From: an uncultured Acetobacter sp.
GTDB lineage: Bacteria > Pseudomonadota > Alphaproteobacteria > Acetobacterales > Acetobacteraceae
NCBI GenBank assembly: GCA_937900755.1
Contig: CALCDN010000179.1
Span: 1-7,752, forward strand
DNA length: 7,752 bases
Direction: 5' to 3'
Made by a program: the position numbers and the translations under genes. Shown here in pieces: positions 1-5,770 of the stretch (positions within the stretch are counted from its first letter, which is position 1; every line of letters starts with the position of its first letter). A model generated the notes under the pieces. The model saw only the letters and a list, made by a program, of their open reading frames with translations. It was not told where the DNA came from and did no database searches.

Positions 1-841
1 CCCCCCACCAGGAGCATGCCCCCGCCTTGGGCTGGAAGTGGCGGGCGAGGTGGTGGCCTGCGGCCTGCCCCAGGAGGGCACCCCCATGCCCGCGCCAGGC
101 ACACGCGTATGCGCCCTGACCAATGGTGGTGGCTACGCACAGTACTGCCTTGTGCCCGCGGGCCAGTGCCTGCCCTGGCCCAAGGACTTCAGTGCCGAGC
201 AGGCCGCGGCCCTGCCGGAAACCTATTTTACCGTCTGGTCCAACCTGTTCATGCCCACCCGTCCCGCGCAGGGGGCGCGAGTACTTGTCCATGGCGGGGC
301 CAGCGGCATTGGCACAACGGCCATCCAGCTTGTCAAAGCCTTTGGCGGGCAGGTTTTCGCCACAGCGGGCACGGCCGAAAAATGCGCATTATGCGAGGAA
401 CTGGGGGCAACAGCCATCAATTACCGTACGGAGGATTTTTCAACCCGTATCCGGGAGCTGACGCACGATACGGGTGTGGACATTATTCTGGACATGATCG
501 GGGGGGCCTACTTCAACCGCAATCTCAAGTCCCTCACCCTTGATGGCAGGCTGGTCATTATTTCCCTCCAGGGCGGCGCCAAGGCGGAACAGGCCGACCT
601 GGCCCGGATCATGACCCGCCGGCTCACCGTAACCGGCAGCAGCCTGCGCCCCAGGGACAGCGCCAACAAGGCCCGCATCGCGCACGAACTGTACGAACAT
701 GTCTGGCCCCTGCTGGACAATGGCAGCATCAAACCCCTGATCCATGCCATATTCCCCCTGGCCGACACACAGGCCGCCCATGCGGCGCTGGAGGCAGGCA
801 ACCATAGCGGCAAAATTGTCTTGACCGTTTCCCCCGCCTAA
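1..841 (+). CDS. NAD(P)H:quinone oxidoreductase, PIG3 family (5' end missing)
   Basis: Zinc-free medium-chain dehydrogenase/reductase of the PIG3/quinone oxidoreductase group, expected to pass electrons from NADPH to quinones in the cytosol. The frame is open from base 2 and gives 279 residues before TAA; roughly 50 N-terminal residues lie outside the window if it has the usual length of about 325-330. The first visible residues, PPPGACPRLGLEVAGEV, match the conserved PPPGAS..GLEVAGEV stretch of the family's GroES-like domain. Near residues 97-104 HGGASGIG is the dinucleotide-binding loop of the Rossmann domain, followed by AIQLVKAFGG. Further family signatures are ELGATAINYRTEDF, GVDIILDMIGG, LDGRLVIISLQGG, and the terminal SGKIVL. 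The usual catalytic-zinc ligands of alcohol dehydrogenases are not evident. The next gene starts 63 bp downstream on the same strand. Family assignment is firm; the physiological substrate is unknown. Confidence 0.92.
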   Translation, partial: PPPGACPRLGLEVAGEVVACGLPQEGTPMPAPGTRVCALTNGGGYAQYCLVPAGQCLPWPKDFSAEQAAALPETYFTVWSNLFMPTRPAQGARVLVHGGASGIGTTAIQLVKAFGGQVFATAGTAEKCALCEELGATAINYRTEDFSTRIRELTHDTGVDIILDMIGGAYFNRNLKSLTLDGRLVIISLQGGAKAEQADLARIMTRRLTVTGSSLRPRDSANKARIAHELYEHVWPLLDNGSIKPLIHAIFPLADTQAAHAALEAGNHSGKIVLTVSPA

Positions 842-843
842 AA

Positions 844-885
844 GGTAAGGAGCAACCGCAGGATTATCCCTGCCTTGCCGTCTTT
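844..885 (+). terminator. Weak hairpin between the oxidoreductase and yggS
   Basis: GCAGG (858-862) can pair with CCTGC (869-873) around a 6-base loop, and GGTAAG (844-849) can extend the stem by pairing with CTTGCC (874-879), with one G-T pair and an 8-base bulge. TCTTTT follows at 881-886. It could be an attenuating terminator for the oxidoreductase gene or a leader structure for yggS. The bulge and short T-run make it weak. Confidence 0.25.
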
Positions 886-904
886 TAAGGAAATTCGGGA
901 CCAT

Positions 905-1594
905 ATGGATACGCCTCTCCCCTCCGGTATTGCCGAGCGGCTTTGCGCCGTGCGTGACAGAATAAACGCCGCCGCGCTGGCGGCCGGGCGCGACCCGGCG
1001 GCTGTGGCCTTGGTTGCTGTCTCCAAATTTCATCCCTTGCACAGCGTGGAGGAGGCCCTTGCCGCCGACCAGTCCGTGTTTGGCGAAAACCGGGTGCAGG
1101 AAGCCGCCGCCAAATTCCCGCCGTTGCGCGCAACCCACCCCAACCTGCGCCTGCACCTGATTGGCGGGTTGCAAACCAACAAGGCGCGCGAGGCCGTACG
1201 GATTGCGGACATGATTGAAAGCCTGGACCGCCCCGCACTGGTGGACGCCATAGCCCGCGCGGCCGATGCCGAAGGCCGGCTGCCCGACCTGCTGGTCGAG
1301 GTGAACACAGGCGACGAACCCCAGAAATTTGGCGTGCCAAAAGAGCAGGCCGATGCATTTATCCGTCTTTGCCAGCAGCGTTTTGGCCCGTCATTACGCG
1401 GGTTGATGTGTATTCCCCCCGCGGGGCAGAATCCGGTGCCGCATTTTCAACTCCTGCGGAACATGGCGCAAACCCATGGCCTGCCTGTGCTGTCCATGGG
1501 CATGTCGGCCGATTTTGAGCAGGCCATTGCCCAGGGTGCGACCCTGGTGCGGGTTGGCAGCGCCATATTTGGCCCCCGTCCGGCACTAGCCTGA
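905..1594 (+). CDS. yggS: YggS/PLPBP family pyridoxal 5'-phosphate homeostasis protein
   Basis: Cytosolic single-domain alanine-racemase-fold protein that binds pyridoxal 5'-phosphate and buffers the cell's PLP and amino-acid pools; the family has no established catalytic activity. The 229 residues are the usual family length. The PLP lysine is K41 in the AVSKFHP motif on the first barrel strand. Other hallmarks are FGENRVQE (59-66), LIGGLQTNK (85-93, where many relatives have IGPLQ or IGHLQ), EVNTGDEPQKFGV (132-144), GLMCIPP (166-172), and LSMGMSADFEQAI through VRVGSAIFGPR (196-225), which forms the phosphate-binding end. I chose ATG at 905. A TTG at 875 in the same frame would add ten residues but lies inside a potential hairpin without a well-placed Shine-Dalgarno. 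For the ATG, AAGGA (887-891) is a little far and GGGA (897-900) a little close. It probably shares a transcript with the upstream oxidoreductase. Confidence 0.95.
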   Translation: MDTPLPSGIAERLCAVRDRINAAALAAGRDPAAVALVAVSKFHPLHSVEEALAADQSVFGENRVQEAAAKFPPLRATHPNLRLHLIGGLQTNKAREAVRIADMIESLDRPALVDAIARAADAEGRLPDLLVEVNTGDEPQKFGVPKEQADAFIRLCQQRFGPSLRGLMCIPPAGQNPVPHFQLLRNMAQTHGLPVLSMGMSADFEQAIAQGATLVRVGSAIFGPRPALA

Positions 1595-1623
1595 GCGGCC
1601 CATTCTCAATAATGGTAGCCGGT

Positions 1624-1680
1624 ATGCCTTGCCTCTGGCACTCTCCCCACTTTATGCAGGGCATCCTAGAATTTCTTTTT
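1624..1680 (+). terminator. Hairpin plus T-rich tract between yggS and kup
   Basis: ATGCCTTGC (1624-1632) pairs with GCAGGGCAT (1656-1664) over nine base pairs, one of them G-T, around a 23-base loop. Seven bases later a pyrimidine tract begins (ATTTCTTTTTTCTTCTTCTG, 1671-1690). This could end the yggS transcript or be a 5' leader element of kup, whose start is about 50 bp further on. A second small hairpin, GGC plus CCATT (1597-1604) with AATGG and GCC (1611-1620), sits directly after the yggS stop. The long loop and the gap before the T-run lower confidence. Confidence 0.4.
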
Positions 1681-1710
1681 TCTTCTTCTGCCCCTGACGC
1701 GGAGCCAGAA

Positions 1711-1719
1711 ATGCCATGA
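1711..1719 (+). promoter_or_regulatory. Two-codon mini-ORF (Met-Pro-stop) overlapping the kup start
   Basis: ATG CCA TGA at 1711-1719 ends in an ATGA overlap with the kup start codon at 1716. GGAG (1701-1704) lies 6 bases from this ATG but 11 bases from the kup ATG, so it is better spaced for the mini-ORF. It may be chance, or it may affect initiation on kup by stop-restart coupling. Confidence 0.25.
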
Positions 1720-3707
1720 CCGACGCCGACAGTACAACGCCCACAGGTTCCGCCCCGGCTCCGGGCGAAACACACCAGACGACCGGAGCACCAGAACCAC
1801 GGCGGATTGCCGAGTTTGACGCGGATCAGCCGCAGCATGCCATGGCTCCCGTGGGCTTTGCCGCACTGCTGAGCGTGCTGGGCGTTGTGTATGGTGACAT
1901 TGGCACTAGCCCGCTTTACGCCTTTCGCTCCACGGTGGAGGTCATTTCCGACCATCATACGGTGGAACCGTGGGAGATCATGGGGGTTGCCAGCCTTATC
2001 TTCTGGACCCTGATCCTGATCGTAACCGTCAAATATGTGCTGCTCATCATGCGAGCAGACCATAACGGCGAAGGCGGTATTCTGGCGATCATGTCCCTTG
2101 CCCAACGTGTGACCACCAGTGCGCGAACGCGGCTGGTGCTTGGCATGGTCGGGATTATTGGCACCTGCCTGTTTTTTGGGGATGGCATTATTACCCCCGC
2201 CATTTCCGTTCTGTCCGCCATCGAGGGGGTGGAAGTCAGTATTCCCGCCGCACATGAGGTGGTCATTCCGGTGGCCATACTGGTCATTATCAGCCTGTTC
2301 AGCGTGCAGTGGGTGGGTACGGGCCGGGTTGGCACCATATTCGGGCCGATCATGCTGCTGTGGTTTGGCACGCTGGGCGCGTTGGGTATTATCCAGATTT
2401 TGCACCACCCGCATATTCTGCTCTCCCTTTCCCCCACCTATGCGCTGGAGTTCGTGTTTTACCACGGCAAGCTCTCCTTCCTCGCACTTGGGGCGGTTGT
2501 GCTGTGCGTGACCGGGGCGGAAGCGCTTTACGCGGACATGGGCCATTTTGGCCGCGCACCCATCCGCTATGCCTGGCTGTTTTTTGTGCTGCCCATGCTG
2601 GTGCTGAACTACTTCGGGCAGGCGGCACTGGTTATTGCCGACCCCAAGGCCCTGGCCAACCCGTTCTTCCTGCTCTGCCCGCACTGGATGCAGGGGCCGA
2701 TGGTCGTGCTGTCCACGCTGGCGACCGTCATTGCCAGCCAGGCCGGGATTTCGGGCGGGTTCTCCCTGTGCCGCCAGCTTATCCAGCTTGGCTACATGCC
2801 GCGCCTGCGCATTACCCACACCAATGCGGAGGAAGAGGGCCAGATCTACCTGCCCGACTTCAACCGTTTTCTGGCCGTGGGAGCCGTGCTGCTGGTTCTG
2901 GCCTTCCGCAGTTCGGATGCCCTGGCCTCCGCCTACGGTATTGCGGTGACTGGCACGTTCATCTGCACGTCCGTGCTGGCCATTGCGGTCTTTCGCAAGC
3001 ACTTTAACTGGCCAGCTTGGAAAGTGGGCGTGGTGTTTGGCGGCTTTTTGCTGCTTGATGGCACGTTCTTTACCGCAAACGCGCTCAAAATCCCTGATGG
3101 GGGTTGGGTGCCTGTCATGCTCGGCTGCGTGCTGACCCTGATGATGACAACATGGAAAAAGGGACGCGGCCTTATTATTGCCCGCCAGCGGCAGGACAGT
3201 CTGCCCATGGGCTCCTTTATCGCCCGCCTGCCCCAGTCGCGCACCATTGTGCGCGTGCCGGGCATGGCCGTGTTCATGACCAGCACGCCAGATTTTGTGC
3301 CGCCATGCCTGTTGCATAACATGCGCCACAACAAGATCCTGCACGACCACGTGCTGTTTGTAACCGTGCAGAACCTTGACCAGCCAGAGGCCGAGCGTGG
3401 CCACCGCGTAACGGTGGAAGAACTCGCCCCCGACGTGTACCGCGTTATCTTGCGGTATGGCTTTATGGAAATGCCCAACATCCCCCGAGCACTTGAGGAA
3501 CTCAAAGCCAACGGTGTGGACTTTGACGCCCTTCAGGCCTCGTATTTCACATCACGCGAGTTGGTCACACGGTCCTCCGTGCCGCGCATGTCGCGGTGGC
3601 GCATGTCCATCTTCTTGTTCATGCTGCGCAACTCGACCTCCAGCATGGAATTTTTCCGTATTCCGCCAGACCGCACGGTGGAGCTGGGCGTGAAGGTCGC
3701 CATCTGA
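1716..3707 (+). CDS. kup: Kup/HAK/KUP-family potassium uptake transporter
   Basis: Inner-membrane, low-affinity K+ uptake system, probably K+/H+ symport. The 663-residue product begins with a hydrophilic, Pro/Thr-rich extension of about 45 residues, making it longer than the roughly 620-residue E. coli Kup. About 12 hydrophobic segments lie between residues 45 and 480, then a soluble C-terminal domain (about 481-663). Diagnostic motifs are LGVVYGDIGTSPLYAFR (55-71), ADHNGEGGILAI (114-125), FFGDGIITPAISVLSAIEG (153-171), TGAEALYADMGHFGRAPIRYAW (266-287) and the terminal FFRIPPDRTVELG (646-658). The acidic and glycine residues of the first two motifs belong to the ion path in the family. ATG at 1716 has GGAG 11 bases upstream; a two-codon mini-ORF overlaps it. 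No strong promoter is visible in the 121-bp gap before it. The hemW start follows the stop by 4 bp, so the two are probably co-transcribed. Confidence 0.97.
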   Translation: MTDADSTTPTGSAPAPGETHQTTGAPEPRRIAEFDADQPQHAMAPVGFAALLSVLGVVYGDIGTSPLYAFRSTVEVISDHHTVEPWEIMGVASLIFWTLILIVTVKYVLLIMRADHNGEGGILAIMSLAQRVTTSARTRLVLGMVGIIGTCLFFGDGIITPAISVLSAIEGVEVSIPAAHEVVIPVAILVIISLFSVQWVGTGRVGTIFGPIMLLWFGTLGALGIIQILHHPHILLSLSPTYALEFVFYHGKLSFLALGAVVLCVTGAEALYADMGHFGRAPIRYAWLFFVLPMLVLNYFGQAALVIADPKALANPFFLLCPHWMQGPMVVLSTLATVIASQAGISGGFSLCRQLIQLGYMPRLRITHTNAEEEGQIYLPDFNRFLAVGAVLLVLAFRSSDALASAYGIAVTGTFICTSVLAIAVFRKHFNWPAWKVGVVFGGFLLLDGTFFTANALKIPDGGWVPVMLGCVLTLMMTTWKKGRGLIIARQRQDSLPMGSFIARLPQSRTIVRVPGMAVFMTSTPDFVPPCLLHNMRHNKILHDHVLFVTVQNLDQPEAERGHRVTVEELAPDVYRVILRYGFMEMPNIPRALEELKANGVDFDALQASYFTSRELVTRSSVPRMSRWRMSIFLFMLRNSTSSMEFFRIPPDRTVELGVKVAI

Positions 3708-3711
3708 GCGC

Positions 3712-4866
3712 GTGCAGCACGAACCACTCGCCCTTTACATCCACTGGCCATTCTGTCTGGCCAAATGTCCGTACTGTGACTTCAACTCCCATGTGCGTGA
3801 CACTATTCCACAGGCCCGGTTTGCAAAAGCACTCCGGGCCGAACTGGCGTACGATGCCGCACGGCTGGGCCGCCGCAGGCTGACATCCATTTTTTTTGGT
3901 GGCGGCACACCCTCCCTCATGGCGCCAGAGACCGTGGCCGCCCTGATAGAGGACGCCAGAACCCTGTTTGACGCGGCCCCCGACCTGGAAATCACGCTTG
4001 AGGCCAACCCGACCAGTGTGGAGGCCAGGCGCCTGCATCAGTTCCGTCAGGCCGGAGTTAACCGTATTTCCCTTGGTGTTCAGGCGCTGGATGACCGCGC
4101 GCTCGCCTTTTTGGGCCGCGAACATTCGGCAACACAGGCGCGCGCCGCACTGGACACGGCCCGCAGCCTGTTCCCCCGCCTGACATTTGACCTGATCTAC
4201 GCACGGCCAGAGCAAACCATTGCCGCCTGGCGGCAGGAACTGGCCACAGCACTGCAACTGGCGGATGACCATCTCTCGCTCTACCAGTTGACCATAGAAA
4301 CGGGCACACGCTTTGAGGCCCTTTACCGTAAAGGTGCGTTTACCCTCCCCGATAACGACACCGCCGCCGCCCTGTATGAGGCCACAACAGAACTGACGCA
4401 GGCCCACGGCATGGTGGCGTATGAGGTCTCCAACTACGCCCGCCCTGGCAGCGAGAGCCAGCATAACCTGACCTACTGGCGTTATGCGGATTATCTGGGC
4501 ATTGGCCCGGGCGCGCATGGCCGCCTGAGCTTTGGCGACACACTCCAGGCCACACGCCGCCACCGGGCACCCGAACCCTGGGCGGAGCGGGTGGAAAGCA
4601 CGGGCACGGGCCAGACATCGGAAGAAAACCTGACCCCGCACGACCGCGCGCAGGAAATGCTGCTGATGGGCCTTCGCGTGCGTGAAGGGATTGATCTGCA
4701 GCGTTTTCATGCCCGCACAGGCATGACACTGGACAATGCGGTGGACCAGGGCGTTCTGGCACAGGCCCTGCACGAAGGCTACCTGACACGCACCACGCAC
4801 ACAGTGAGTGCAACGCCAGAGGGACGGCTGCGGCTGGAAGCCCTCCTGGCCGCACTTGTGCTCTGA
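3712..4866 (+). CDS. hemW: HemW, radical-SAM haem chaperone (HemN-like)
   Basis: Radical S-adenosylmethionine protein of the HemN-like family. HemW proteins carry haem to respiratory and other haemoproteins; many are misannotated as oxygen-independent coproporphyrinogen III oxidase. In the 384 residues the 4Fe-4S cluster cysteines are C15, C19 and C22 (CLAKCPYC). The next-but-one residue is F24 where true HemN has a fourth cysteine, which is the usual sign of HemW. GGGTPS (63-68) is the SAM-binding glycine motif, EANPTS lies at 98-102, GVNRISLGVQ at 115-124, and HNLTYW (251-256) is the HNxxYW signature linked to haem binding. A HemN C-terminal domain fills about 300-384. The start is GTG at 3712, the only start codon available between an in-frame stop at 3691 and the conserved LYIHWPF. 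There is no good Shine-Dalgarno (AAGG is 15 bases away), so translation probably depends on ribosomes finishing kup. A T8 run at 3890-3897 encodes part of the FFGGG motif. Confidence 0.94.
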   Translation: MQHEPLALYIHWPFCLAKCPYCDFNSHVRDTIPQARFAKALRAELAYDAARLGRRRLTSIFFGGGTPSLMAPETVAALIEDARTLFDAAPDLEITLEANPTSVEARRLHQFRQAGVNRISLGVQALDDRALAFLGREHSATQARAALDTARSLFPRLTFDLIYARPEQTIAAWRQELATALQLADDHLSLYQLTIETGTRFEALYRKGAFTLPDNDTAAALYEATTELTQAHGMVAYEVSNYARPGSESQHNLTYWRYADYLGIGPGAHGRLSFGDTLQATRRHRAPEPWAERVESTGTGQTSEENLTPHDRAQEMLLMGLRVREGIDLQRFHARTGMTLDNAVDQGVLAQALHEGYLTRTTHTVSATPEGRLRLEALLAALVL

Positions 4867-4867
4867 C

Positions 4868-5341
4868 ATGGCGGTTGCCCCCATGCCCGGCCAGCCCCAT
4901 GTGAGTGGCGTGATCAACCTGATCAAACTTGTTGTTGGCGTATCATCGCTCGAAGAGCTGGCCGAACGCGAGAACTTGCCAGCCAACCAGCGCATGCATC
5001 CGGCCAGCGGAGCCCTGCTGCCTGTTGTGCGTACGCGCACTTTTCCCAAACAGGCCGAAGCCCTGCTCCAGGGGGGATCACTTTACCGGGTCATTGCCGG
5101 GCTTGTCCTGTGCCGCCAGCGCCTTGTGGATATTCTGCCCGAAGTCCGGGCCGATGGCACAAAGGGTACACTGCTTTTGCTCGACCCTGCCATAATCCGC
5201 GTGGAGGCGCGCGCCCTGCGCGCTTTTCAGGGATGGCGCTACCTGCGCCCGGCCGATGCTCCCCCCGACCTGAACACTACGGCAGGGCACAACAGCCTTC
5301 CCCCCGCCTTGCAAAAGGAACTGACCCTGCTCGGGCTATAA
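4868..5341 (+). CDS. DUF1489 family protein, function unknown
   Basis: Small protein (157 residues) that I recognise as the alphaproteobacterial DUF1489 family; the family has no assigned function that I know of. Typical features are VINLIKLVVGVSSLEEL (15-31), a TRTFPKQAEALLQGGSLYRVIAGLVLCRQRLVDI core (56-89), a LLLLDPAIIRVEARALRAFQGWRYL segment (102-126) and the following DAPPDL. There is no signal peptide or membrane helix, so it should be cytosolic. ATG at 4868 starts one base after the hemW stop (TGACATG). The reading frame also extends upstream into hemW through a GTG at 4808, but the extension lacks family similarity; ATG at 4883 is another possible start. No clear Shine-Dalgarno is present, which fits coupling to hemW. 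It is the last gene of the kup-hemW block. Family call good, role unknown. Confidence 0.88.
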   Translation: MAVAPMPGQPHVSGVINLIKLVVGVSSLEELAERENLPANQRMHPASGALLPVVRTRTFPKQAEALLQGGSLYRVIAGLVLCRQRLVDILPEVRADGTKGTLLLLDPAIIRVEARALRAFQGWRYLRPADAPPDLNTTAGHNSLPPALQKELTLLGL

Positions 5342-5343
5342 AA

Positions 5344-5399
5344 CGGGCCATGCCAAAAACGGCTGTTTCCTCCCGCGCGAACAGACCCGGCATGGCCCG
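5344..5399. terminator. 11-bp inverted repeat after the DUF1489 gene, possible terminator
   Basis: CGGGCCATGCC (5344-5354) is perfectly complementary to GGCATGGCCCG (5389-5399). Inside the 34-base interval, CTGTTT (5363-5368) pairs with GAACAG (5379-5384) with one G-T pair, so a two-stage cruciform or stem-loop is possible. It begins three bases after the DUF1489 stop codon. On the + strand no T-run follows; on the - strand the stem is followed by TTTT (5343-5340), as if it could also stop antisense transcription. Likely the 3' end structure of the kup-hemW-DUF1489 transcript. Confidence 0.5.
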
Positions 5400-5401
5400 G
5401 C

Positions 5402-5425
5402 TCCCTGTTTGAATCCCTGTTTGAA
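5402..5425 (+). repeat. Perfect 12-bp tandem direct repeat
   Basis: TCCCTGTTTGAA occurs twice head to tail at 5402-5413 and 5414-5425, immediately followed by more adenines (A8 in total from 5424). It lies between the inverted repeat after DUF1489 and the tRNA promoter. Function unknown; it may be a slippage duplication or a binding site pair. Confidence 0.85.
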
Positions 5426-5453
5426 AAAAAACGCACGAATACAATTTAGTCGC

Positions 5454-5482
5454 TTGACGATGCACAAATTCGGCTCTAAATA
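5454..5482 (+). promoter_or_regulatory. Sigma-70-like promoter of tRNA-Glu
   Basis: TTGACG (5454-5459) and TAAATA (5477-5482) are separated by 17 bp, the optimal spacing for the housekeeping sigma factor. Transcription would start near 5489, about 13 bases before the mature tRNA 5' end. The preceding region (5424-5450) is AT-rich, like an UP-type element. Confidence 0.65.
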
Positions 5483-5501
5483 CGCCCCAACAACGCCTCT
5501 T

Positions 5502-5577
5502 GTCCCGTTCGTCTAGAGGCCTAGGACACTGCCCTTTCACGGCGGCAACACGGGTTCGAATCCCGTACGGGACACCA
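5502..5577 (+). tRNA. tRNA-Glu(UUC)
   Basis: Complete 76-base cloverleaf including an encoded CCA (5575-5577). The acceptor stem GTCCCGT (5502-5508) pairs fully with ACGGGAC (5567-5573), with A as discriminator. The D arm contains GTCTAGAGGCCTAGGAC. The anticodon stem CTGCC (5529-5533) pairs with GGCGG (5541-5545) with one T-G pair around loop CTTTCAC, giving anticodon TTC at 5536-5538. The T arm is ACGGG, loop TTCGAAT, CCCGT (5550-5566). It reads GAA and GAG codons; glutamyl-tRNA is also the precursor for haem synthesis by the C5 route in bacteria that use it. It has its own promoter and terminator and no neighbouring tRNA. Confidence 0.97.
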
Positions 5578-5600
5578 CAAGCCTACAAGGCATTGTTTTT
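5578..5600 (+). terminator. Rho-independent terminator of tRNA-Glu
   Basis: CAAGCCT (5578-5584) pairs with AGGC-TTG (5588-5595, one bulged A at 5592) around an ACA loop, followed directly by TTTTT (5596-5600). The position right after the CCA end supports it; the stem is short. Confidence 0.55.
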
Positions 5601-5717
5601 CCAAAATAAATTATAGTTGCGTTTCCGCACTGTGTGCCTTGTCCGTGTTACAGGGGGAACCTTGGCTTTGGCCGACACCCTGCAGGCTTCAGCGTCAGGG
5701 CGCACGGGGCGTTTATG
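5601..5717. other. Intergenic stretch without a recognised gene
   Basis: No open frame here resembles a protein family. The only structure I see is a possible nested stem at 5651-5682: CAGGG with CCCTG outside, and TTGGC with GCCGA (5662-5675) inside around TTTG. I do not recognise it as a known RNA family. Confidence 0.5.
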
Positions 5718-5757
5718 CGCACAATATCCCTTTGTCCGGGCCAAGGGATATTGTGCG
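5718..5757. repeat. Perfect 15-bp inverted repeat between tRNA-Glu and the MFS gene
   Basis: CGCACAATATCCCTT (5718-5732) is perfectly complementary to AAGGGATATTGTGCG (5743-5757) around a 10-base loop (5733-5742). It lies 13 bp downstream of the stop codon of the MFS gene on the - strand. Neither side has a T-run, so it is not a textbook intrinsic terminator. It could form a stable 3' mRNA hairpin that protects or ends the transporter message, a bidirectional stop, or a protein-binding dyad. Confidence 0.8.
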
Positions 5758-5770
5758 GCCTGTCATTGCA

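Noticed and set aside
1636..1657. Sigma-54-like promoter (TGGCAC ... TGC) upstream of kup
   Set aside because: The GG to GC distance is too long by about seven bases for sigma-54, so the match is chance.
1629..1657. Sigma-70-like TTGCCT / TTATGC pair upstream of kup
   Set aside because: Both boxes are poor matches and lie inside the predicted hairpin.
1359..3404. 681-codon open frame on the - strand opposite yggS and kup
   Set aside because: It spans two well-recognised genes and their gap in antisense, is rich in His/Gln/Gly as expected for GC-rich shadow frames, and resembles no family.
3712..4866. Annotation of hemW as oxygen-independent coproporphyrinogen III oxidase (HemN)
   Set aside because: The protein lacks the HemN fourth cysteine (F24 instead) and carries the HNxxYW signature of HemW.
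3619..5049. 476-codon open frame on the - strand opposite hemW
   Set aside because: It is a shadow of hemW and neighbours; composition is Cys/Gly/Arg-rich and no domain is recognisable.
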